64,000 bases of DNA from assembly GCF_954871325.1 (NCBI RefSeq), contig NC_088775.1:37611561-37675560 (forward strand), given 5' to 3'. Both the position numbers and the translations under genes were made by a program. Source of the DNA: Gordionus sp. m RMFG-2023. Taxonomy: Eukaryota; Nematomorpha; Gordioida; Chordodea; Parachordodidae. Numbering within the stretch: position 1 is the stretch's first letter; each line of letters begins with the position of its first letter. Shown in pieces: positions 1-9,560 of the stretch. Below the pieces are notes generated by a model. The model was not told the DNA's origin. It made no database searches and was given only the letters and a program-made list of their open reading frames with translations.

Positions 1-165
1 TCGTAGATTTACAGTATATCTAATTATCAAATGACAATCAAGTAATTTTTACCAATATAGCGAATTATATATTTTACATAAAACTATAAAATATTGATAA
101 GGACATCAGAAAATATCTTTTAAAGACATTGTGGGATAATATGAAGATAAAATTTAAATTTTTAC
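1..165 (-). repeat. Inverted copy of interspersed repeat
   Basis: These bases are close to the reverse complement of 27598-27757. In the related copy at 677 the next part of the same repeat continues in direct orientation, and its 20-bp junction sequence (677-697) is the exact reverse complement of bases 1-20. The left part of this copy therefore seems to have been inverted relative to the copy near 27.6 kb. Between 166 and 560 I see only AT-rich DNA without recognisable features. Confidence 0.7.
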
Positions 166-562
166 TTAAATTAAATAGATGGCGTTAAATAATTGAATGC
201 AAATTGTTGCTATATTTAATATCGAGCATTGATTAGTAAAATTTGTTAAATTATTAACTGTAATATATTCTCTAACTGTCAAATATGTCTGTAAAAGTGG
301 AATTTTGTTTAGTATTTTATAATTAATTCTATATAATAGATTGAAATCAACTATATGTCTACTTACTTTTTATAAATAAATTTCTTATATTTATTTGGAA
401 TAAATTATTACCATGCTTTTTAAGGTATATACAATACAAGTAATTTATTATATTTTTATTTTATATAAACTAATAAAAATATATTTCATATTTGTTCCCG
501 GTTTATTTTTTTTATTAAAATTTGTAAAAATATTTTATGACTATATATAGACTAAAGTAACC

Positions 563-676
563 CGGCCGAAGGCTGGTGGAAAGCGGGCCGAAGGCCCACC
601 CAAAAGGGGATCTGGGGACGAAGCCCCCAGTAATTTTTTTATTTCCCCCTTATGAAAATCCTGGCTACGCCTATGG
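563..676 (+). mobile_element. hAT-type right terminus (fragment)
   Basis: This GC-rich stretch with small inverted motifs (CCGAAGGC) and a 'gggacgaagccccc' hairpin ends in AATCCTGGCTACGCCTATG. The same layout ends the hAT at 62197-63746, with its own GAAGCCCCC motif and terminal GGATACGCCACTG. It is the right end of a related hAT or MITE; the matching left end is not visible. The 60-aa reading frame across it is an accident of the GC-rich tail. Confidence 0.6.
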
Positions 677-1628
677 ATATACTGTAAATCTACGAAATAT
701 AATATTCCACTGTTTGTATTGTGCTTTAATTTCTTTATTTAATTTACGTGATACGTGATAAAAGCGTTTTCGCCCTCTGGTTGTGGATACAACAGAGCTA
801 CGCTAGGTTTTCCTCAAAAAATCCATCAAACTGGATAGTTAATTTAGGGGAGGAAAAAAAATGAGGAGCCTTTCACACGTTTGTGGGCAAGCCGCACGTA
901 CTTGTACGCGCAACAGTCCGAGAACTGTCGCTTAAACGTCTATAGGCTAATCAACAAAAGAGATGGGCAAAAACAAAAGCCTATACCCATGAACTGCCTA
1001 AATAATTTAATTACTTTAAGGGTGGGTGGTGGTCAATTTTAAGTTTAACATCTAATGTAAGCCTTGATAGTTACTAACAAATAATTGAGAATGTGTTCAT
1101 ATCAATTGAGATTAGAATTTATTCATGAAAATAAGGAAAAGCTAAAATGGGTTTACCACAAATTGTTTAAAATTTAATTTATGATTTAATTTTATCAATA
1201 GTTTTATAATTATATTTTACTTTTATTAAGATAAATAAATTAAAATTACTCACTTTATAAAAAATTATATTTCATATATTATATTATTTAGTAATTTTAT
1301 GGATCTATTATTTCACTTTTGTCTTAAAACTTATCTTTAGCTTATATTCCATTTCTTAAAAAGCATTTTTGGTTCACTTTTTTTATATATAAATGCTTTT
1401 TTTCAAAAATGTATACATTATGATGAATAGTTTTATAAAAAAATATCAACTTTTACATTCTTTCTTTCAAATTATTGTTTAAGATATAAGCATACATTTT
1501 TAGGGGTCAGGGATGGTGGAGGACTAAGGGGGGTATTTTTTATTATCTTAAAATGATATTCACAATGATAAATTTCTGAAGGGGGGATTTACCCTTGCCC
1601 CCCCCCCCCGGCTACGCCTATATCTCTA
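677..1628 (+). mobile_element. hAT-type MITE copy A, interrupted
   Basis: 677-746 matches 27738-27806 and 1173-1235 matches the directly following bases of that copy, so the two blocks were contiguous before the 747-1172 insertion. From about 1230 to 1622 the sequence matches 44395-44762, including a poly-C tract and the terminal GGCTACGCCTAT. Together the three copies define one AT-rich non-autonomous family with hAT-like ends. There is no coding potential. Confidence 0.6.
747..1172 (+). mobile_element. Structured SINE-like mobile insertion, copy 1
   Basis: This is a 426-bp block flanked by a direct repeat TTTAATTTA (738-746 and 1173-1181) and absent from the related repeat at about 27800, so it is an insertion with a 9-bp target duplication. 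It contains successive potential hairpins: GCG-TTTT-CGC; CTCTG/CAGAG enclosing TTGT/ACAA; CGTAC/GTACG; ACAGT/ACTGT; and a longer TATAGGCT/AGCCTATA pair. A second copy lies at 6024-6400. No open reading frame, A/B box or recognised terminal motif was found. Class unknown; a SINE or a non-autonomous element carrying a structured RNA are options. Confidence 0.6.
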
Positions 1629-1639
1629 GCCTCCTAACC

Positions 1640-2300
1640 TACTATTGACTCTTAACCAAGTTCAAGAATCTATGAGTCATAAGTATGGATTCTTCTTTTT
1701 ATTTGAATATTTAGATTTTTAATTTTTATAGGTAAATTTTAACTATATAGATGAATAACAATAAAAAATACAAATTCTCTTTCATTTAATAATCCTATCC
1801 TTTCAATAATAGAGGTAACCTTATTTCCCATATTCTTTTTAATTTAATATTTATTTAATTTTATTTCAATTATATCCCAACAATAAAGGATATGTGATAA
1901 TTTGTTCTATTAAGCACTATCAAACCTATCATTGGCCCTTAACCAATACAAAAATTTTCATTTAGACTTGAGATTTTTATAAGTAAATTTATATTTGTGA
2001 CATATTAATTTACTCTGTTATTTATATATTTTTTAAGTTATCTGTTTATATAGATAAGAAATACAATAAATTCTCATATACCTAGCAATTTCAAAAAAAA
2101 AGATCATATTCATTTTAAAACATTTATTTTAGGTCAATTTTAATTATATCTCACAACAGAGAAAGGATCAAATTAAATAATATAAAATTTACATCTATAA
2201 TTCTATTCAAACAAAATAATTTAATTACTCATTTGCTTTCAACTATTCTTATTTGTAAAAAGTTAAATTTAAAAAAATAATATTTTAAATAGCAATAAAT
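1640..2300. repeat. Left arm of fold-back repeat
   Basis: This arm is an imperfect reverse complement of 3555-4250. It contains two related tandem units of about 280 bp (roughly 1640-1905 and 1905-2190), each with a 'cttaaccaa' motif, an AT-rich middle and a 'ccaacaa' or 'cacaaca' end. With the right arm it forms a fold-back element of about 2.6 kb whose centre received the piggyBac-like insertion. Confidence 0.65.
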
Positions 2301-2309
2301 AGTAATTAA

Positions 2310-3545
2310 CCCTTCAATACTCCGGTGAAAAAAATGACGTTAGTACTCGGGTGGGATTTAATAGACCCCAATTTCTATCTCCAGTTAAATTCATTATTTT
2401 ATTTAATATTTGGATATAAGATATAACTAACCTTAAACTTGATAAAATATTATTTATTTTTATTTCTTAAGCTTAAATTAAAAAAAAATATAGAACATTG
2501 AAATATGTTAAATTTGACATGCAAAACATTTATAACATAAAACATTAATATGTGTTCTAAACATAAATTTATTTTACACATTTGAAAAAAAAATATATTT
2601 TTTTTTTATTTTGATGGTTAGATTTAAAAATTCCAGTAAATAAAGATTTCCCAATAATGTTTTTAATTGTGTTACAGCAACTTCTTTAGTAGAACCTTCA
2701 TATTGGTCAGTATAGTTTTTACATAATTTTAATTTTTCATTGGTATGATAAATAATCTCTTCAAGTGTTATGAACAAGTCAAAACATTTTTCTAGAGTGT
2801 CAGCTTCTTTCCCTTATTCTTTTACTCCTGGTAGATGAATAACTAAAATTTGTTGATGAGTTCTTATTCATTGTAGGAAGATCCTTTTTCCATTTAGTAA
2901 ACTTATTTATTTAGCTAATTTTAAATACAAATATACTATGATAAATGATTTCATATTTACCTAAATAATATTAAGTTTATTGTCTTCAACTAACATTTCT
3001 TCTTCATCTAATTCATGTGTATCATGATCACTATCATATATAAAATCTTCATCCTCACTATTAATTATATTGTCGTAATCACTCAAACAAAATGATACAT
3101 CTTAAATAATTATATATTTACTTTCAGAATCTGCAAAAATCATTATAAATGATAAAAATAATTTGAGAAATGAGTCAGCTGGTGAAAAATAAAATAACTC
3201 CACCAGAGAAAATCTTTACGTTTTCTTTTTCATATATCTCATTCAAAATATAAGATATTTAAATTTTGTTTTTATAAATTTTATAATATAGTAGTATATA
3301 TATTTATAATTTTAAAATTAAAAAAATACAAATTTACTCTGGTGGGGTCTCACAAACCCCAATCAATCATAAAATGCTTATATCTTAAAAACTACTCAAC
3401 CAAAATATATATAAAAATTGGAATATAGATTCTAAATATTTGATGAAGCTACTGAAGAATCCAGATCATAATATTTAACCGTGTTTATGTAATATCATTT
3501 CTAGCATACCTGGGGTTTCATATACCCCACCAGAGTATTGAAGGG
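2310..3545 (-). mobile_element. piggyBac-like element, internally deleted
   Basis: The element is bounded by the piggyBac target duplication TTAA (2306-2309 and 3546-3549). Its terminal inverted repeats are CCCTTCAATACTCCGGTG on the left and the complement of CACCAGAGTATTGAAGGG on the right, differing at one base. Remnants of a transposase lie inside on the - strand. At 1236 bp it is about half the length of an autonomous piggyBac, so much of the catalytic core is gone. It sits at the centre of the fold-back repeat. Confidence 0.8.
2574..3110 (-). pseudogene. piggyBac-like transposase remnant
   Basis: Two separated pieces are readable on the - strand. Around 3000-3110 an acidic segment rich in Asp and Glu (DSDHDTHELDEEEMLVED) resembles the N-terminal acidic tail of piggyBac transposases. 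Around 2574-2777 a 67-residue stretch includes 'VAVTQLKTLLGNLYLLEF', resembling the start of the conserved domain (typically V-x-ELKAFLGLLLLMG). The catalytic aspartate region is not seen. The assignment rests mainly on the TTAA ends; the coding match alone is weak. Confidence 0.55.
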
Positions 3546-3554
3546 TTAAACAAA

Positions 3555-4250
3555 ATATAAAACCTTTTTAGAATGGAGAATAGTTGAAGGCAAATTAATA
3601 ATATAATCATTTTGTTTGGATATAATCATAGATGTAAATTTTATATTTTTTAATTTGATCCTTTCTCTGTCTCTGTGAGATTTAATTGAATTGACTTATC
3701 CTAAAATAAATAGAAAATAATGTTACAACTTTTTTAAAGATTGGTTTCTTAGGTATATAAGAATTTATATTCTTCATTGCTTATCTGTATAAAATAATAT
3801 AGCTAATTTAAAAAATATATAAATAACATAAATTATTATGTCACGCAAAATTAGGATATAAATTTACTCATAAAAATCTAAAGTCAGATAAAATAAAAAT
3901 ATATATTTGAGACTCATGAAAACTTTTGTATTGATTAAGGGTCAATGATAGGTTTGATGGTGCTTAATATAAAAAATTAATTATTACAGATTTTTTATTG
4001 GTGAGATATAATTGAAATAGACTTATATTAAGATAAACGAAAAAATAATATAGGAAATAAGGTTACCTCTTTTTTACCTCTTTTATTAAAAGGATAAGAT
4101 TATTCGGTAAAAGAGAATTTGTATTTTTTATTGTTATTCACCTATATAGTTAAAATTTTATAAAAATTAAAAATCTAAATAGTCAGATAAAAAGAAAAAT
4201 CCATGCTCATGACTTATAAGACACCAATGACCAATATAATACTTAGCCCT
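3555..4250. repeat. Right arm of fold-back repeat
   Basis: This is the inverted partner of 1640-2300, for example 'ggttacctctttt' near 4060 against 'agaggtaacc' near 1810. It contains the same two sub-units in reverse order. No genes. Confidence 0.65.
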
Positions 4251-4259
4251 TTTAGACCC

Positions 4260-4955
4260 CCTGCTTTATAAATATACAATTATATATTTTTAAGATTAGC
4301 CATTTAAATAAAAAAGGCATTTAATAGCTATTCTATAACACTTTATTATTATAAGATAAATTTGATATGATTCGTGCTTGCACTAAAAGATTTAGGAAAA
4401 AATTAAACATATCTTGCTAACATTTCCCATAATATTAATCCATTAATGGAGAAACATAACTGTGTTCCTATGATTTAATATGCCAATTTCTTCAATCTTT
4501 AAATTTTTTAGCCGAAAGACCTTCAGATGGTAAATTCACCCATTGTTGTCATAGGAATATCCCAATTATTTAAAAAATCTTTTATTTAACTCTTTAAATC
4601 CCTTGCACAAAAATTTTATGCGTCATATTCGTTCTTACAATTTGCCTTTGCATCTCTGGAAGCACAGATTCCAGAGTTACCAGGTAATTGGCCTTACTGT
4701 TTTAAAGTTCATGGGCAAATTTAACATTCCACTCTCATTTATATCCCCATACTGATATTCTACATATATTTGCTCAGTATGTACTAGATAATCCAGGCCA
4801 TTGCAGGATGTCTTCAACACCCTGCCAATTCTGATTGTGATATAAATATCATGAGACATTTAGATGTGTTGATGTGATTCATATGCTTTAAGTTACCTTA
4901 GGTGAAGAGAGAAAGCTGAGTTATTGCTTGCAAAACATTCAAATGTATTACTCCT
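4260..4955. other. Unassigned DNA upstream of Helitron fragment
   Basis: AT-rich sequence with no reliable gene. A 60-codon frame on the - strand at 4677-4859 has no family resemblance that I recognise. Parts may be decayed 5' Helitron sequence, since clear Helitron coding begins directly downstream. Confidence 0.4.
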
Positions 4956-4959
4956 AAAG

Positions 4960-5495
4960 ATTAATATGATATTTCGCGGAGATCATTCTAGCGACCGTCG
5001 GCGGTATAATTTACCTTTTATGACGTAGTTATAATATCTACAAATGATGATGGAGAATGTCCCTTTAAACGAGATATAAAGTTTTTTGTAATCCTTAACG
5101 TGTTAGGTCCTAATTTAGACCCAATGGTATATCCTATATTATTTTCTCATGGACTGGTTGGGAGCCTAATATGATTGCTGAAGAGTTTGAAAATTTTTGA
5201 CGTCAAAAATATCTACTACAATTTCAAATTTCCAGTTTGGCGGTTAAACAAAATATTTTTAACCCCCTTCTTAATGCTGGGAGACTAACTCAACAATATA
5301 TTGTAAAGACGGGACATCATGCCTTTCTCCCTTATTCGATAATAGATGAATCAAAAATTAAGCATATCTTATGAGGTGTGATCCACAAATTTGCCTCTTT
5401 TTTCGAAATTTTAATTATTTTTATAAAATATATTAATGAACTATATATTTAGTACCGTTAACCCCGTCATTCTTGACGGGTTATCAGCTAGTTTT
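4960..5495 (+). pseudogene. Truncated Helitron (Rep N-terminal region plus 3' end)
   Basis: Translated pieces on the + strand match the Helitron N-terminal domain in order: 'RGDHSSDRRRYNLP', then 'GPNLDPMVYPILF' (family form LDPMxYPLLFP), then 'LAVKQNIFNPLLNAGRLTQQ' (family form LAVRxxxFNPLLHAGrLFQQ). Helitrons are rolling-circle transposons with a HUH nuclease (Rep) and a Pif1-like helicase; the HUH and helicase parts are absent here. The fragment is followed by a Helitron-type 3' end at 5462-5495: hairpin CCCGTCA/TGACGGG, a 7-nt spacer and CTAG before T. The same hairpin ends the large Helitron at 28718. It is a deleted, frame-shifted relic. Confidence 0.75.
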
Positions 5496-5831
5496 AAATA
5501 AATGTAATTTTTATTATATAATAATCATATTGAAAATAGCGTTATTGTTTTTTTAAATGTATATATTTTTTTAATATTATAAAGAAATGTAATTTTTAAT
5601 ATATAATCATATTGAAAGTAACGTATATATTGTTTAAAAAGAAATAAAATTTTAATCTTTTAAATTCAATGGTGCCTATTTTATTTAATTATTCAAGGTA
5701 AAGTTAGTCAACGAATTAAGAAGTATAAAAATATATAAAAAATAAAGATCGAAAGTTTATTAATTAATTAAGAAATATATAAAAAAGTAAAAGGTAAAAG
5801 AGTTGGTCTTTCTTTGGTAAGTCGATATCGT

Positions 5832-5909
5832 GTGTCTCTATAAATCCTTGTTTGTACTAAGCTAAATAATGTGTCTCTATAAGTCCTTGTTTGTACTAAA
5901 CTAAAATCA
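5832..5909. repeat. 39-bp tandem duplication
   Basis: Two adjacent copies of a unit beginning GTGTCTCTATAA and containing CCTTGTTTGTACTAA differ by a few bases. The surrounding 5496-6020 is otherwise featureless AT-rich DNA with a loose repeat of 'taatttttatatataatcatattgaaa' type. Confidence 0.7.
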
Positions 5910-6023
5910 TGCTCATAATCCTTAGTATTATTGTATCATATGTTGAATGGTAATAGTATCATTATTGTCCTTATTCACCCTTTAATGGTTGCTCCAGGAA
6001 AAAAATTACTTATGCGAATTATA

Positions 6024-6400
6024 ATATGATACGTGATGGTGAAAGCGTTTTCGCCCTCTGCTTGTGGATACAACAGAGCTGAGCAAAATCCATCAAACTA
6101 GATATTTAATTTAGGAGTAGAAAAATGACGAGCCCTTAACACCTTTGTGGGCAAGCCGCACGCATTTGTACGCACAACAGTCCGAGAACTGTTGTTTAAA
6201 AGTCTATAGGCTAAAAACAAAAGGAGCTGGACAAAACAAAAGCCTATATCCGAGAAGCTACAAAATAATTTTATTACTTTAAGGGTGGGTGGTGATTGAT
6301 TAGAAGTTTAAAATTAGTGTAAGTCTTAATGATTACTAACGATATTGAGGTTTAATGTTCATATCAATTGCTAATTAAACTAAAAGAGAAAAGAAAGAAA
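6024..6400 (+). mobile_element. Structured SINE-like mobile insertion, copy 2
   Basis: A diverged second copy of the 747-1172 element. It shares the head ATACGTGAT, the hairpin CTCTG...GGAT...CAGAG, the segment 'gggcaagccgcacg', ACAGTCCGAGAACTGT (here ending in ACTGTTG), the TATAGGCT/AGCCTATA pair and the downstream 'tttaagggtgggtggtg'. The stems are retained although linkers differ. I could not define its target duplication. It is followed to about 7488 by AT-rich DNA without recognisable genes. Confidence 0.6.
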
Positions 6401-7488
6401 TTAAGAATAATTATTTAACTTCTCTTGAATGTTTTAATTTCATATGGTTTTTAATCTTGGTATTCTATTATTTGCATTTGTAGCATCCACTTGCATCGTA
6501 AAAACCGAACCAACAAAAGAACAATTATCATATGAGATTAATAATCTATTAAATGCATGAATATTGAAGAAGAAAACTACGGGGGATTGTTAAATGCTAT
6601 CAAAATATATCCTAATTTAAAAATATTTGGAAAATAACCTAAAATTCGTTTGAAATTATGCGAAGCATCTCTAGCTATTTTTGGAACATTCTTGCTGAGT
6701 TTTGGTTTTTTTTTAAAATACGTATTTTAGTTTTATTACCAATTTGTGTTTCCCGTTATTAAATTGATTAAAACATAATTGATTTAATATAGTTTTATTT
6801 ATTTTTGCTTTAACAAAAGGGACATCCCACCATGATTACCTCGCGATATAATAAGACATTCTATTGTTATGCTAACATAATATGATTACTATGTATATCG
6901 ACAAGGATAAAAATAAAATACAGACAAAATTAAATAATTGCGAAGCTTTACGACTGAAAAAATTAATTTTTTACACTTATCCGAATTTTCACAATTATAA
7001 GATATAACATAATTTTTTGTTTATATAAGCCAATTTTGTATTATTATTAATAATATATTATTTACATATATTCAAAGCCTTGCTATCATATTTGGTATCT
7101 TTAATGTACATATATTTCATTTATTAAAAAAAAATTAAAATGATTATATATATATTTTTCCAATTTGTGTAATCTGGATATTATTTTTATAGAAATTTGA
7201 TAAGTTTAAGATAATCCAACTAAATACAAAAATCAACTCATATGAGGATTTCTTTCCAAATTTTGCACAATCAATAATTTTGGAGAAACCTTTAATAAAT
7301 AAAAATCTAAAAGAAAGAAAGAGAAATATTATTTATGTTACCTCTTTACAATGTTGTTTATATTTATATCTATATAAAACTTAATAAAAAGTCATAAATT
7401 TAATCTTGTAAATAATTATAACAAAATTGATATAGAGAGTTAAGCAACTTAAAAGTTGTAACAAGAAATATAATATTTACCGTTTCCC
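6401..7488. other. No recognisable features
   Basis: AT-rich sequence with frequent stops in all frames. I see no conserved protein, RNA or mobile-element terminus here. Confidence 0.5.
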
Positions 7489-7987
7489 TAACTTTCATAT
7501 AAAAACCTTTCATATAAAAACCTTTCATATAAAAACCTTTCATATAAAAAATTGCGACTGAGAATAATTGCGACTTTTTTATGATTGGTTGTGATAATTG
7601 AGACTTTATACCCATTGGTTATAAAAAATTAAACGTATTTATAATATATATTTGAAAAATCGTGCTTTTTGGAAAGCCTCTATGGCCTAGTAGGCAAGAG
7701 CTTGGCTTACTTATACAATGGTCCCGGGTTCGAATCCCGGAAATGGTCATGTTTTTTTTCTTATTCTAACTTGGTGGTTCCATCCTTGGGGGGATAATAT
7801 ATAGGAGGCCGGACTCGACCATGTGATTCCGTATTAATATATTAAATAATAAGAGTTTTATTACATTTTAATAAATTTTGGTCGGTATTTAGCAAATTAG
7901 GTTGATATTTAGAATATTTCCATACATTCACTCATTAACCATATAAAGTCGCAATTATTTATATGAAAGGTTTTTATATGAAAGTTA
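7489..7987. mobile_element. MITE with tandem-array inverted ends and tRNA-like core
   Basis: The left end is TAACTTTCATATAAAAACC followed by three more 15-bp CTTTCATATAAAAAC units and then 'attgcgac'. The right end is the inverted counterpart, with about two units, preceded by 'gtcgcaattattt'. The inner part holds a tRNA-like sequence. No transposase. The design (short direct repeats forming the terminal inverted repeats) resembles its neighbour at 8020-11840 and the MULE at 34003-37140. I could not settle a target duplication. Confidence 0.6.
7676..7748 (+). tRNA. tRNA-like pseudogene or SINE head
   Basis: The 73-nt span has tRNA length and spacing. There is a good A box (TGGCCTAGTAGG at 7683-7694), a perfect T arm with B box GGTTCGAATCC at 7727-7737 (stem CCGGG/CCCGG), and a run of eight T (7752-7759) that would stop RNA polymerase III. 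The acceptor ends pair poorly and the anticodon stem has about three pairs, so a working tRNA is unlikely. It could be a tRNA-derived SINE head or a captured tRNA. No CCA is present. Confidence 0.55.
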
Positions 7988-8027
7988 TACCAACCAATAT
8001 TTACACCTTACTTTAAAACCGTATCAG

Positions 8028-8400
8028 GTCAATTCAGCGAAACATTTATCGCGAAACACTTTTTCGCGAATCTTTTATCCGAAACACTTTTTTGCGAATC
8101 TTTTATCGCGAAACACTTTTTCGCGAATCTTTTATCGCGAAAAGTTTTTATAGCGAAGGTAAAATCGCGAAACCAATTCTGCGAATTTATCTCCGCGAAA
8201 CATATATCGAAGACAATTTCGCGAAGCCATTGTCGCGAATTTATTTCCGCGAAACCTTAACCGCGAATTTATTAGAGCGAATACATTTTAGCGAAACATT
8301 TTACGCTAACACTTTACAGCGAATTTTTTATCGCGAATATGTTTGCGCGAAGTCATTATCGCGAGCGCATTACCGCGTAACAATAAATATATTGCGAATG
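8028..8400 (+). repeat. Left TIR array (TTTATCGCGAA units)
   Basis: About 20 degenerate units of 15-17 bp around the core 'ttatcgcgaa'. A 122-codon reading frame here is only the translated repeat, not a gene. The inverted partner is at 11500-11837. Confidence 0.8.
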
Positions 8401-8799
8401 CATTTATTTAAAGGAAAACAACATATTATTTATTATTTGATGTTTTTTAATAAAAAATGATATGCTACTATTGTAATATTATTTTTGTTAAATTTATTAG
8501 TGATTTTCACGCCCAAGATTTTAAGTAAAAAATATTTCTTGAAGTTCAAAAAGATTTTTGAACATATTTTGATAAAAATTTTAAATCTTCTTTGTAAATG
8601 TATTTTTTTTGAGGAATTCTTTTGTGAAATTTATTATAAATTTAAGTGAAATCTTTTGTAGTTTTTTATCATTTTTGTAAAATTATCTATTTCTTAAGTA
8701 TATTAAAAGATGTGGGTTTTCTAAATAATTTTTTTAAATATATTTATTCAACTTATTTATGTTATTTTATATGATCTTTTTAAGGAATAATTTAATGTG

Positions 8800-9560
8800 A
8801 CAATTGTCATATTCGTTATTTTGTAAGATTTTTGAAATTTTTTGACTCAAAAGGGTAAAAATATCATTTATATTGTAAAGATGTTTAAATTCAATGAAGA
8901 TGTTCCTTGGAAATATGGCAATTATCATAATCGGTATTTTTAAACATATTAAATCTTTTTAACGCTAATGGGCAAAATCATGTATTTTTAACATGTTAAA
9001 TTATAATTTCAATTAGGATGTATCATATATATCGACAATTGTCATAATCATTATTTTTAAAGTTTTTTTTTACAATTTTTTGACGTAAATGGGCAAAAAT
9101 ATAAAATTGTTACATGTTAAAATAAAATTTCAGTGAAGATGTACCATAGATATAAGTTACAATTGTCATAATCGTTGTTTATAAAGTTTTTTGTTGCAAA
9201 TGGGTAAAAATTTAGATTGTAAAATATTAAATTAAAATTTCAGTGAATATGTACCATAGGAAAGTGACAATTATCATAATCGTTATTTTTGAACTTTTTT
9301 AAAATTTTTTTAGACAAATGGGTAAAAATATATTTTGCAAACATGTCAAATTAAAATTTCGTTGAAGATGTACCATGGGAAAGTGACAATTGTCATAATC
9401 GTTATTTTTGAATTTTTTTGTTGCAAATGGGTAAAAATATAGATTGTAAACATGCTAAATTAAAATTTCATGAGAATGCACCATAGAAAAGTGACAATTG
9501 TCATGATCGTTATTTTTAAAATTATTTGAATTTTTTAGACGCAAATGGGCAAAAATTGTG
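8800..9560 (+). repeat. Minisatellite, ~105-115-bp unit
   Basis: Roughly six to seven diverged copies. Each unit carries 'acaattgtcataatcgttattttt', then 'gacgcaaatgggtaaaaat', then 'catgttaaattaaaatttcagtgaagatgtaccatagg'. From 9560 to 9690 a shorter repeat ('ctatcatcaattt...attatgattctcataatt') follows in three copies. Intrinsic to the interior of the 8020-11840 element. Confidence 0.75.

Noticed and set aside
7676-7748. A functional nuclear tRNA gene
   Set aside because: The T arm and promoter boxes are good, but the acceptor pairs at only about four of seven positions and the anticodon stem is weak.
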